Part shown: in pieces, positions 55,797 through 63,322 of the stretch
Layout of the letters: every line of letters starts with the position of its first letter
Numbering within the stretch: the stretch's first letter is position 1
DNA from: Sinorhizobium arboris LMG 14919
Lineage (GTDB): Bacteria; Pseudomonadota; Alphaproteobacteria; Rhizobiales; Rhizobiaceae
DNA length: 64,000 bases
Direction: 5' to 3'
Assembly (NCBI RefSeq): GCF_000427465.1
Contig: NZ_ATYB01000014.1
Location: 434,001-498,000, forward strand
The notes under the pieces: generated by a model
Told to the model about the DNA's origin: nothing
The model's input: only the letters and a program-made list of their open reading frames with translations
Databases searched by the model: none
Translations under genes and position numbers: made by a program

Positions 55797-56617
55797 TGAC
55801 CGTCGCGACGCCAAGGCCGGGCCTTGAACTGGGCGTGGCGCATTTCTCATCCATCGCGCTGCCGCCCAACGAATTCGCCGTGATAGCTGCTCGGGCGGGT
55901 TTTGCGTCGATAGGTCTGCGTCTGCACCCCGCCTTTCCCGGAGCCCCTTGCTACGAGTTGCCGGTGGGCAGCCAGTGTGCCCAAGAGTTCAAGACAATCG
56001 CTGATGGCGAAGGCATCAAGGTGTTCGATATCGAGTTCTTCGTGATCGACGAGAGCTTCGTTGCGGCCTCCCACGAGGCGACCGTGGCAGCCGCTGCGAA
56101 CATAGGGGCGCGCCGGCTGAGTGTTTGCGGCGATGATCGAGACGGCGGCCGGCTTGCCGCAAACTTTTCTGCGTTTTGCGCCCTCGCGGCGCGATATGGC
56201 ATGTCAGTCGACATCGAAAACATGGGCTGGCGGACGGTAAGAACCTTTCGGGACAGCATAGCGGTCGTGAATTCCTGCGGAGCAGAGAACGCCGGTGCCC
56301 TCGTTGACGGGATTCACTTCTTCCGAAACGACGCCTCGATCGACGAGCTTCGCACAAATGCAGGGAAGGTGAAACACATCCAGCTTTGCGACGTCCGCGG
56401 GCCTGCTCCCAAAACAACGGACGCAATGATCGCCGAGGCGAGAAGCGGCAGGCTCGCTCCTGGAGAAGGCGAATTGCCGTTGAAGGACCTCTGGGCGGCA
56501 ACCGAATACGGCGCTGCTGTCTCGGTTGAAGTGCCACTCGTCGGGCCGGTGGACCCGGAGGCACATCTAAAACATCTGCATGACAGCGCACTGGGGATTT
56601 TGAAACCGGATCATTGA
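55796..56617 (+). CDS. TIM-barrel sugar isomerase/epimerase-type protein, candidate 3-dehydroshikimate dehydratase
   Basis: A 273-residue AP-endonuclease-2-like TIM barrel. Candidate metal ligands are Glu in SVDIENMG, Asp/His in LVDGIHFFR, His in KHIQLCD and Glu in SVEVPLVG. It overlaps gntR by one base (TGATG). Proteins of this fold include 3-dehydroshikimate dehydratases (AsbF/QuiC), hydroxypyruvate isomerases and inosose enzymes. Neighbours aroE- and aroQ-like genes make the dehydroshikimate dehydratase assignment attractive, but this is inferred. Confidence 0.72.
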   Translation: MTVATPRPGLELGVAHFSSIALPPNEFAVIAARAGFASIGLRLHPAFPGAPCYELPVGSQCAQEFKTIADGEGIKVFDIEFFVIDESFVAASHEATVAAAANIGARRLSVCGDDRDGGRLAANFSAFCALAARYGMSVDIENMGWRTVRTFRDSIAVVNSCGAENAGALVDGIHFFRNDASIDELRTNAGKVKHIQLCDVRGPAPKTTDAMIAEARSGRLAPGEGELPLKDLWAATEYGAAVSVEVPLVGPVDPEAHLKHLHDSALGILKPDH

Positions 56618-56663
56618 TCCGGCGCCGACGCGGCGTAGGCCGGTCGGAGGGAGGAAGTCTTAC

Positions 56664-57332
56664 ATGACTTATACGTTTGATTTCGGTGCGGTCCTTGACC
56701 GCGCCCCGGAATTGCTATGGGGTTCGCTTGCAACGCTTGGCCTTGCGTTGGCTGGGATGCTCCTCGCGCTCGTCATCGGAATCCTGGGCGTTGTTGCAAG
56801 GACTTCCAAGAGCGAGATCGCACGCACTCCCGTTATCGTCTTCGTCGAGGTCGTGCGTAATACACCATTCCTGGTGCAGATATTCTTCATATATTTTGCC
56901 CTTCCTCTCATGGGCATACGCCTTAATCCGACCGTTACGGCGATCATTGCCCTTGGCATCAACGGTGGGGCGTACGCAATCGAGATCATCCGAGGCGGGG
57001 TCGAGAGCGTGTCGCGCGGCCAGATCGAGGCAGGTTTCGCACTTGGTCTGCACAAGGCGGACGTCTTCCGGCTCATCGTGCTCAAGCCAGCGCTGCGGGC
57101 GATTTATCCCTCGCTCACAAGCCAGTTCATCATGCTGACACTGACAACGTCTGTCTGCACCTCAATCGCCGCCTACGAACTGACCTCGGCCGCTCAGCGC
57201 ATTGAGTCTGACACGTTCCGCAGCTTCGAAGTCTATTTCACGGTGACCGCTATCTACCTGGTTATCTCGACGCTGATGATGGGCCTCTTTGCCCTCATTT
57301 CTCGCCACTACTTCAACTATCCAACGCGATAG
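56664..57332 (+). CDS. Polar-solute (amino-acid-type) ABC transporter permease
   Basis: A 222-residue inner-membrane permease of the HisMQ class with about five helices. VFVEVVRNTPFLVQIFFIYFALP and the EAA loop SRGQIEAGFALGLHKADVFRLIVLKPALRAIYPSL are characteristic. GGGAGGAAG precedes the ATG. It is the first of two permeases, with the partner 10 bases downstream. Substrate is inferred from the operon: an acidic cyclitol or aromatic precursor rather than an amino acid. Confidence 0.9.
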   Translation: MTYTFDFGAVLDRAPELLWGSLATLGLALAGMLLALVIGILGVVARTSKSEIARTPVIVFVEVVRNTPFLVQIFFIYFALPLMGIRLNPTVTAIIALGINGGAYAIEIIRGGVESVSRGQIEAGFALGLHKADVFRLIVLKPALRAIYPSLTSQFIMLTLTTSVCTSIAAYELTSAAQRIESDTFRSFEVYFTVTAIYLVISTLMMGLFALISRHYFNYPTR

Positions 57333-57341
57333 GAGGCAGCC

Positions 57342-57992
57342 ATGGGTCCCATCGGCGAAAACGAAATCTTCTTTTTGATGCAGGGTTTGAAGTGGACCCT
57401 GTTGCTCGCGATCGTGGGCTTCATCGGTGGGGGGATGTTCGGAATCCTGATCGCGCTGCTGCGTACCTCGAAGACGAAGGCCGCCCGGAGGATCACCGCA
57501 GGCTATATCGGCGCCTTCCAGGGCACGCCCCTTCTGATGCAGCTCTTCGTTGTCTATTACGGCGTTGCGCTGTTGGGCATCGAGGTCAACGCGTGGATCG
57601 CGGTCGCAATCGCCTTCACGCTCCATGCCAGTGCTTTCCTGGGAGAGATCTGGCGCGGCTCCATCGAGGCTGTGCCGAAGGGCCAGACGGAAGCCGCCAA
57701 CGCCCTGGGCCTGCATTACGTCTCGCGGATGAAAGACGTCATCCTGCCGCAGGCCCTGAAAATCTCGATGCCGGCCACGATCGGCTTCCTTGTCCAGCTC
57801 ATCAAAGGCACGTCGCTGGCAGCAATCGTCGGCTTCATTGAACTCACCCGCGCCGGGCAGATCATTTCAAACCAGACGTATCGTCCGCTGCTCGTCTTCG
57901 GGATCGTCGGCGCAATCTACTTCATCGTTTGCTGGCCGCTCTCCCATGCCGGAAGTGGCCTCGAAAAACGGATGGCGAAAGCTGCCCGCTAA
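57342..57992 (+). CDS. Polar-solute (amino-acid-type) ABC transporter permease
   Basis: A 216-residue HisMQ-class permease with about five helices. GYIGAFQGTPLLMQLFVVYYGVALLG and the EAA loop PKGQTEAANALGLHYVSRMKDVILPQALKISMPATIG are clear. AGGAGGC precedes the ATG. It pairs with the previous gene product to form the transport channel. Confidence 0.9.
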   Translation: MGPIGENEIFFLMQGLKWTLLLAIVGFIGGGMFGILIALLRTSKTKAARRITAGYIGAFQGTPLLMQLFVVYYGVALLGIEVNAWIAVAIAFTLHASAFLGEIWRGSIEAVPKGQTEAANALGLHYVSRMKDVILPQALKISMPATIGFLVQLIKGTSLAAIVGFIELTRAGQIISNQTYRPLLVFGIVGAIYFIVCWPLSHAGSGLEKRMAKAAR

Positions 57993-58033
57993 CCGCTTCG
58001 TTCGAAGCAAAACTCTTGAGGAGGAGAACAAGC

Positions 58034-58858
58034 ATGCATACCAATCGTAGGTCTTTTCTCGGACTTGCACTGGCAACCGTTACCTTCGCAACCGTTGGCG
58101 CTGCCGCCGCCTCTGCGGCAAGTGTGGAGGAAATCAAGGCAAAGGGCACGCTTGTGGTTGGCATCCAGGGCGACAATGCGCCATGGGGATTCGTCAACAC
58201 AAGCGGCGTGCAGGACGGCTTCGACGCTGACGTCGCCAACCTTTTTGCCAAGGAATTGGGCGTGAAGGTTCAATTCCAGCCGCTCGCCGTCGCCAATCGA
58301 ATTCCGGCGCTGACGACCGGCAAAGTCGACATCCTGTTCGCGACGATGGCGATGACGGAAGAACGCGCGAAATCAATTCAATACAGCAAGCCCTACGCCG
58401 CCAACACGATTTCTCTTTATGCCGCGAAGTCCGACACGGTTACGAAGCCTGAAGACGTTGCGGGATGGGAGATCGGCGTTCCGAAGTCCAGTTCGCAGGA
58501 TAAGGCAGTAACGGACGCCGTCGGATCCACCGCAACGGTCCGCCGCTTTGATGACGACGCCGCAACCATCCAGGCTCTGATCTCCGGACAGGTAAAGGCG
58601 GTTGGCGGCAATCAGTTCTATGGTCAGCGTCTGGATGCCGCGAGTGCCGGCAGCTATGAGCGCAAGATCAACTTTCTGACGACCTACAACGGCGTCGGGA
58701 CCCGTCTCGGCGAGAAGGACTGGAACGAAGCCGTCAACGCCTTCATCGAAAAGATCAAGGCCAATGGTGAGCTTGCCGCCATCACGAAGAAGTGGATGGC
58801 GATCGATCTGCCGCAGTTCCCGGAGTCCATTCCGAACATCCCGTTCACCGTCAATTAA
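58034..58858 (+). CDS. Periplasmic substrate-binding protein (SBP family 3)
   Basis: A 274-residue periplasmic receptor. The signal peptide ([30 protein letters not shown], twin-Arg-like NRRSFLG) ends near residue 30. The mature part ([42 protein letters not shown], then [26 protein letters not shown]) is SBP_bac_3. ATG 58034 has GAGGAGGAG upstream. Here a twin-Arg-like motif might mean Tat export. It feeds the two permeases; the ligand is inferred to be a catabolic substrate of this cluster. Confidence 0.9.
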   Translation: MHTNRRSFLGLALATVTFATVGAAAASAASVEEIKAKGTLVVGIQGDNAPWGFVNTSGVQDGFDADVANLFAKELGVKVQFQPLAVANRIPALTTGKVDILFATMAMTEERAKSIQYSKPYAANTISLYAAKSDTVTKPEDVAGWEIGVPKSSSQDKAVTDAVGSTATVRRFDDDAATIQALISGQVKAVGGNQFYGQRLDAASAGSYERKINFLTTYNGVGTRLGEKDWNEAVNAFIEKIKANGELAAITKKWMAIDLPQFPESIPNIPFTVN

Positions 58859-58877
58859 ATCCCAGATGGAGAGTTCC

Positions 58878-59639
58878 GTGCTCAATTCCGCAAACGATCG
58901 ACCGACGCTGATTTCCCTTGAGGACGTGCAGAAGTGGTACGGCGCTTTCCATGCCTTGAAGTCCATCAGTCTGTCGGTCCGCAAAGGCGAGAAAATCGTC
59001 CTCTGCGGGCCGTCAGGCTCCGGGAAATCAACGTTAATCCGCTGCATCAATGCCCTCGAAACGATCGAGGACGGCAAGATCGTCGTCGAGGGTCAGGTAC
59101 TGGACGGAAGCACCAGATCCGTCGATGCGATACGTCGCGAAGTGGGAATGGTGTTTCAGAGCTTCAATCTCTTCCCGCACATGACCGTACTTCAGAACTG
59201 TACACTCGCCCCGATGCGTGTTCGAGGCACAAGCCACGCTGACGCAGAGCGACTGGCTCGAAAATATCTCGAGCGCGTTCGAATCCTTGACCAGGCGGAA
59301 AAGTATCCTGCGCAGCTATCCGGCGGGCAACAACAACGCGTTGCCATCGCTCGCGCGCTCTGCATGGAGCCGAAGGTCATGCTCTTCGACGAACCAACCT
59401 CTGCCCTCGATCCTGAAATGGTGAAGGAGGTGCTCGACACCATGATCGGGCTCGCCCGTGACGGCATGACGATGATCTGTGTCACGCACGAAATGGGGTT
59501 TGCCCGTCAGGTCGCTGATCGCGTCATCTTCATGGCCTCCGGAGAAATCGTCGAAGAGGCCGAACCGGAGGTCTTCTTCAAGTCTCCCAGGCACGAACGC
59601 ACGAAAACCTTCCTAGGCGAAATCCTTGCCCACCACTGA
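58878..59639 (+). CDS. Polar-solute ABC transporter ATP-binding protein
   Basis: A 253-residue ATPase. It has Walker [11 protein letters not shown]-loop [14 protein letters not shown], signature [12 protein letters not shown], Walker [16 protein letters not shown] and switch VTHEMGFA, as in GlnQ/HisP proteins. GTG 58878 is chosen because GGAGAG lies 5-10 bases upstream; ATG 58866 in the same frame lies before that signal and lacks its own. It completes the four-gene importer. Confidence 0.91.
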   Translation: MLNSANDRPTLISLEDVQKWYGAFHALKSISLSVRKGEKIVLCGPSGSGKSTLIRCINALETIEDGKIVVEGQVLDGSTRSVDAIRREVGMVFQSFNLFPHMTVLQNCTLAPMRVRGTSHADAERLARKYLERVRILDQAEKYPAQLSGGQQQRVAIARALCMEPKVMLFDEPTSALDPEMVKEVLDTMIGLARDGMTMICVTHEMGFARQVADRVIFMASGEIVEEAEPEVFFKSPRHERTKTFLGEILAHH

Positions 59640-59657
59640 CGTTCGAAAGCGATACCA

Positions 59658-60518
59658 ATGCACGACAAGAAATTCCTCGTGGGACTGATCGGGGCCGACA
59701 TTCAAATGTCGAAGTCCCCGGCTCTCCACGAAACGGAGGCTCGACACCAGGGCATCGATTACCGCTACGAACTTCTCGACTTCGCCGAGCGAGGCCTTCC
59801 AGCGTCGGCGCTGCCGGACCTCCTAGACGAGGAAGAGCGCCGCGGTTTTGCCGGGAGCAACATTACACATCCGTGCAAGCAGACGGTGATCGCTCACCTG
59901 AATCGCCTTTCCGAGGATGCAGAGATGCTCGGCGCGGTCAACACCGTGGTCTTTCGTGACGGCGAGAGGATCGGCCACAACACTGATTGGTACGGTTTCT
60001 ATGAGAATTTCCAGCGCGGCCTTCCGGACGTCGCGAAGTCGCATGCCGTCCTGCTGGGCGCCGGCGGCGCCGGTGTCGCCGTGGCGCATGCCGCAATCAA
60101 GCTCGGTATTGAGAGATTGTCGATCTTTGACCAGGATTCGAAACGGGCAGAAACCCTGGCTGGGCAGTTGAACGAGCGGTTCTCCAGGGCTTGCGCTCGT
60201 GTCACGACGGATGTCGGCAGCACCCTGCGCTCCGCGGACGGCCTTATCCACGCGACACCGACGGGTATGAAGAGCCATCCTGGTTTGCCGATCGACCCGG
60301 AATGGCTGCTGCCATCGCATTGGGTCGCCGACATCGTCTATATGCCGCTCGTCACAGAGCTCCTTGCTCTCGCCGAAAGAAAAGGCTGCCGGACCCTTCG
60401 TGGCGGCGGCATGACCGTCTACCAGGCAGCAGCGGCTTTCGAATTATTCACCGGGATAGCACCCGACGCAGAGCGCATGTCCCGTCACTTTACGGACTTG
60501 TGCCGCCTGTCGATTTGA
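59658..60518 (+). CDS. AroE-like shikimate/quinate dehydrogenase
   Basis: A 286-residue cytosolic NAD(P)-dependent dehydrogenase. Substrate motifs SKSPALHE (~residues 18-25) and NITHPCK (catalytic Lys) are present, with GAVNTV and HNTDWYGF (catalytic Asp). A Rossmann segment follows (LLGAGGAGVAVAHAAIKLG, then FDQDSKRAE with Asp suggesting NAD preference). Its setting in a catabolic operon beside a dehydroquinase points to quinate or shikimate oxidation (QuiB/YdiB-like) rather than biosynthesis. The chromosomal biosynthetic aroE would be elsewhere. Confidence 0.88.
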   Translation: MHDKKFLVGLIGADIQMSKSPALHETEARHQGIDYRYELLDFAERGLPASALPDLLDEEERRGFAGSNITHPCKQTVIAHLNRLSEDAEMLGAVNTVVFRDGERIGHNTDWYGFYENFQRGLPDVAKSHAVLLGAGGAGVAVAHAAIKLGIERLSIFDQDSKRAETLAGQLNERFSRACARVTTDVGSTLRSADGLIHATPTGMKSHPGLPIDPEWLLPSHWVADIVYMPLVTELLALAERKGCRTLRGGGMTVYQAAAAFELFTGIAPDAERMSRHFTDLCRLSI

Positions 60519-60532
60519 TGGGGAGATCCCAA

Positions 60533-60901
60533 ATGCCGCACATCATCATCGATTATAGCCGGGGCGCAGGCGAGCATGTGGCCATAGACCGGCTGACGCT
60601 GGCCGTGCATCGCTGCGTTCGCGATGGCGGCCTTGTGAAACCTTCCGCCGTGCGCACGCTTGCGCGGGAGGCGACATACTCCTGCGTCGGCGATGAGCAT
60701 GTCGATAATCATTTCATCCAAATCATCGTGCGGATGGCACCGGGTCGTACTGCAGAAACCAAGCAGAAGCTCCTCACTGCCGTTCTCGAGGCCGCGCGGG
60801 CGATCGCCGCGCCTGCTCTCGAAGTTGGAAGGCTCGGCTTGCGCGCAGATCTCTACGAGTCGGACCCTGATTTTGCTGTTCAAGCAATCGCGTTCGTCTG
60901 A
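60533..60901 (+). CDS. 5-carboxymethyl-2-hydroxymuconate isomerase-like tautomerase (HpaF family)
   Basis: A 122-residue tautomerase-superfamily enzyme. The N-terminal Pro after Met ([11 protein letters not shown]) is the catalytic base. A central [31 protein letters not shown] follows, as in CHMI proteins. It would ketonise a hydroxymuconate-type ring-cleavage product. It sits in the plus operon between aroE- and aroQ-like genes, 14 bases after the former, whereas the dioxygenase it should follow lies in the divergent operon. This links the two arms functionally. Confidence 0.85.
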   Translation: MPHIIIDYSRGAGEHVAIDRLTLAVHRCVRDGGLVKPSAVRTLAREATYSCVGDEHVDNHFIQIIVRMAPGRTAETKQKLLTAVLEAARAIAAPALEVGRLGLRADLYESDPDFAVQAIAFV

Positions 60902-60936
60902 CCAGAACAGCGTACTCAAGAAGGACACTATCTACT

Positions 60937-61386
60937 ATGAGCCGGATCTACGTTCTCAATGGACCAAACCTCAATCTGCTCGGCAAACGCCAGCCGCATA
61001 TCTACGGGCATGAAACGCTCGCAGACGTAGAAGCGGACTGCCGCAAACTGGCAGCCGAACTCGGCCACGAAATCCGCTTTCATCAAAGCAACCGGGAATA
61101 CGAGATCATCGATTGGATTCATGAGGCGCGCGAGGACGGTGCGGCCATCGTCATCAATCCGGCAGCCTTCACCCATACCTCACTCGCCATCCTTGACGCT
61201 CTGAACACATTTGAGGGGCCTGTGATCGAGATCCACATCTCCAATGTGCACAAGCGCGAAAGCTTCCGACACCATTCGTTCGTTTCGCACCGCGCGGACG
61301 GCGTGATCTGCGGCCTTGGAACAGAAGGATACCAGCTTGGCATCCGGCGCGCGGCGACAATGATCAAGGCTGCGAGCAAGGGCTGA
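60937..61386 (+). CDS. aroQ: Type II 3-dehydroquinate dehydratase
   Basis: A 149-residue dodecameric-type enzyme that converts 3-dehydroquinate to 3-dehydroshikimate. [17 protein letters not shown] (catalytic Arg and Tyr), [54 protein letters not shown] (catalytic His region) and [14 protein letters not shown] are intact. Type II enzymes commonly serve quinate catabolism. It is followed after 7 bases by the Gfo/Idh/MocA gene. Confidence 0.94.
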   Translation: MSRIYVLNGPNLNLLGKRQPHIYGHETLADVEADCRKLAAELGHEIRFHQSNREYEIIDWIHEAREDGAAIVINPAAFTHTSLAILDALNTFEGPVIEIHISNVHKRESFRHHSFVSHRADGVICGLGTEGYQLGIRRAATMIKAASKG

Positions 61387-61393
61387 GGTGACC

Positions 61394-62431
61394 ATGACCC
61401 AACGGGTTAAGCTGGCCGTACTTGGCGCAGGCCTCATCGGTAGGCGCCATATTCAGCACGTCCTGGCCGAGCCCTCGGCGCAACTCAGTGCCGTGGTCGA
61501 TCCCACGCCGGTTGGCGAGACTATTGCCAAGGAAGCCGGCGTGAAGTGGTTTACAAGCTTCGCGGACATGATTGCCGCAGACCGTCCTGACGGGATCATC
61601 GTGGCTACGCCTAACCAGGCTCACGTCCAGAACGGGTTGGAAGCCGTTGGAGCCGGCATTCCCGCACTCATCGAGAAGCCTATCGCCGATGACGTTTTAT
61701 CCGGGGAAAAGCTGATCGCAGCGGCTGAGGCAAAAGGTATTCCTCTTTTGACTGGCCATCACCGCCGACACAATCCGGTGATGCAGAAGGCAAAGGAAAT
61801 CGTCGAAAGCGGAAAGCTCGGCCGCGTTCTTGTTGTCAATGCGATGTTCTGGCTGTTCAAGCCCGACGATTACTTCGACATCTCGTGGCGTCGTGAGCGC
61901 GGTGCGGGGCCGGTTTTCCTCAATCTCATCCACGATGTCGACAATCTGCGCTACCTCTTCGGCGATGTGGCTGCGGTTCAGGCACGCGAGTCCAACGCGG
62001 TGCGCGGCAACGCAGTTGAGGAAACGGCTGTGATCCTGATCGAGTTCAAGAATGGCGTATTGGGAACTGCGACGGTCTCGGACTCGGTGGTCGCACCGTG
62101 GAGCTGGGAGATGACAACCGGAGAGAATCCGGCCTATCCCAGAACCGAGCAATCCTGTTACATGATCGGAGGAACGCACGGGGCGCTGGCTGTTCCGTCG
62201 CTCGAAGTCTGGCGCAATCCTGGTAAACGGAGTTGGTGGGAACCATTTGACCAGACGCGCATCGAGGTCGACGACGAGGACCCGCTCGTTCTGCAGATCA
62301 GGCAATTCTGCAAGGTGATCCTCGGAGACGAACCGCCGCTTGTCAGCGGGCGTGAGGGGCTCGAAACCTTGAGGGTAGTCGATGCGGTAAAACGCTCGGC
62401 GGCAATGGGAGAACGTATCGAGTTGAACTGA
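61394..62431 (+). CDS. Gfo/Idh/MocA-family oxidoreductase
   Basis: A 345-residue NAD(P)-dependent dehydrogenase. The N-terminal Rossmann motif LAVLGAGLIGRRHIQHVL is followed by EKPIADDVLSGEKLIAAAEAKG (catalytic Lys), TGHHRRHNPVMQ and GGGP-like FLNLIHDVDNLRYLFGDV (catalytic Asp/His region). ATG 61394 has GAGG upstream; GTG 61388 is an alternative. Relatives oxidise inositols, sugars or cyclitol acids, so it may oxidise quinate or another polyol to start the pathway. It is the last gene of the operon. Confidence 0.88.
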   Translation: MTQRVKLAVLGAGLIGRRHIQHVLAEPSAQLSAVVDPTPVGETIAKEAGVKWFTSFADMIAADRPDGIIVATPNQAHVQNGLEAVGAGIPALIEKPIADDVLSGEKLIAAAEAKGIPLLTGHHRRHNPVMQKAKEIVESGKLGRVLVVNAMFWLFKPDDYFDISWRRERGAGPVFLNLIHDVDNLRYLFGDVAAVQARESNAVRGNAVEETAVILIEFKNGVLGTATVSDSVVAPWSWEMTTGENPAYPRTEQSCYMIGGTHGALAVPSLEVWRNPGKRSWWEPFDQTRIEVDDEDPLVLQIRQFCKVILGDEPPLVSGREGLETLRVVDAVKRSAAMGERIELN

Positions 62432-62661
62432 CGCCTGAGTAATGTGACCGCTTGCTCGCCCTTCACGCTCCTTGCATCCGATGCGATGAGAGCGCGGGCT
62501 CAACACCGACGTAAGACATCGCGCTTCTGGCGGAAGAAATCGTCGCCGCCGCTCTGTCTTCGCCGCCATCGAAACGCGCCTCCTTCCGGCAAGAACGCAA
62601 CGCTTCATCGAATTTCTGGGTGACTGCTTGAAGCCGACTTGGTCTGGAAGCGGGCGAACTC
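62432..62661. other. Intergenic region after the catabolic operon, nothing firm seen
   Basis: 230 bases without a convincing gene, terminator or repeat. Short frames on both strands lack ribosome sites. It leads into a helicase fragment and may be debris next to the tRNA. Confidence 0.35.
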
Positions 62662-62736
62662 GTGATAGTGTTTGCCGTTGACATGTTCGACGAAGGTGTC
62701 GATGTCCCAAGTATCGATACCGTGTTGATGTTTCGG
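62662..62736 (+). pseudogene. Superfamily 2 helicase fragment
   Basis: About 25 codons read VIVFAVDMFDEGVDVPSIDTVLMFR, which is motif V of DEAD/DEAH-type helicases (VD.F.EG.D.P..DTVL..R). Nothing helicase-like continues on either side. It is probably the last trace of a lost mobile or defence gene near the tRNA. Confidence 0.55.
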
Positions 62737-62787
62737 CAACGGAAAGGTCCCTTTCTGGTGCCTTTTCAAGTCTCTACGGCGGGTCCT

Positions 62788-62807
62788 ATGTGCCATTCAT
62801 GTGCCAT
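62788..62807 (+). repeat. Two 9-base direct repeats near tRNA-Gln
   Basis: ATGTGCCAT occurs at 62788-62796 and 62799-62807. Short direct repeats about 130 bases from a tRNA 3' end could be integrase arm sites of a past element; this is speculative. Confidence 0.3.
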
Positions 62808-62935
62808 GGAACTGTGGGACTATGTGACAAGCGTTGTAATCATTGAGAAATTCGTCGCAGGTTAATGTGATGCAAAGCAGCCAGCGAAATGGGCCGGGGT
62901 TACGGGTAACTAGCTGTATTTATTAGGAAAACAAG

Positions 62936-63009
62936 TGGCTGGGGAACCTGGATTCGAACCAGGACTAACGGAGTCAGAGTCCGCTGGTCTACCGTTAACC
63001 TATTCCCCA
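62936..63009 (-). tRNA. tRNA-Gln (CTG)
   Basis: A 74-base cloverleaf on the minus strand with encoded CCA (62938-62936). The acceptor pairs TGGGGAA with TTCCCCA, the discriminator is G, the T-arm reads CCTGGTTCGAATCCAGG and the anticodon loop is CTCTGAC (anticodon CTG). Its 3' end faces the accessory region to its left, the usual side for integration. Confidence 0.96.
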
Positions 63010-63049
63010 AGGCCGCAGGCGGTGTCTGCCGCCGCGTCGGTGTGGCGGG

Positions 63050-63077
63050 CTTATAAACAAAAGAACGCCCGATGCAA
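63050..63077 (-). promoter_or_regulatory. Promoter of tRNA-Gln
   Basis: On the minus strand TTGCAT (63077-63072) and TATAAG (63055-63050) are 16 bases apart, about 40 bases before the tRNA 5' end. It is a good sigma70-type match. Confidence 0.6.
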
Positions 63078-63222
63078 ATACCTTTTGCCAAAAAAATGCG
63101 GCCGGGCTGTGTCGTTCGGCTTTTGGGTTGAGCCTCGAAAGTGCAGCGATCCTTAATCGATGTCGGCAACCGCAGGGGAGGGCGGCTGGGCTCTCAGGGG
63201 CCGCCATGGTTTCAAAAAAAGT

Positions 63223-63251
63223 TTGGCGAAAGGAGGCGGCGCTGGTACAGT
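63223..63251 (+). promoter_or_regulatory. Possible promoter of the Ppx/GppA gene
   Basis: TTGGCG (63223-63228), 17 bases, TACAGT (63246-63251), about 70 bases before the proposed start. The rest of the 313-base gap after tRNA-Gln shows no gene. Confidence 0.45.
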
Positions 63252-63322
63252 CGCGCCAACGCAAAATCGAGAGAGCGCCTTGAGCGGCCGTCAGGCTTCG
63301 CGCGGCGCCATGGTTGAGACAA

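Noticed and set aside
62788..63009. Integrase attachment site at tRNA-Gln
   Set aside because: Not called as an attachment site: I found no second copy of the tRNA 3' end in the window and no integrase gene, so only the position suggests it.
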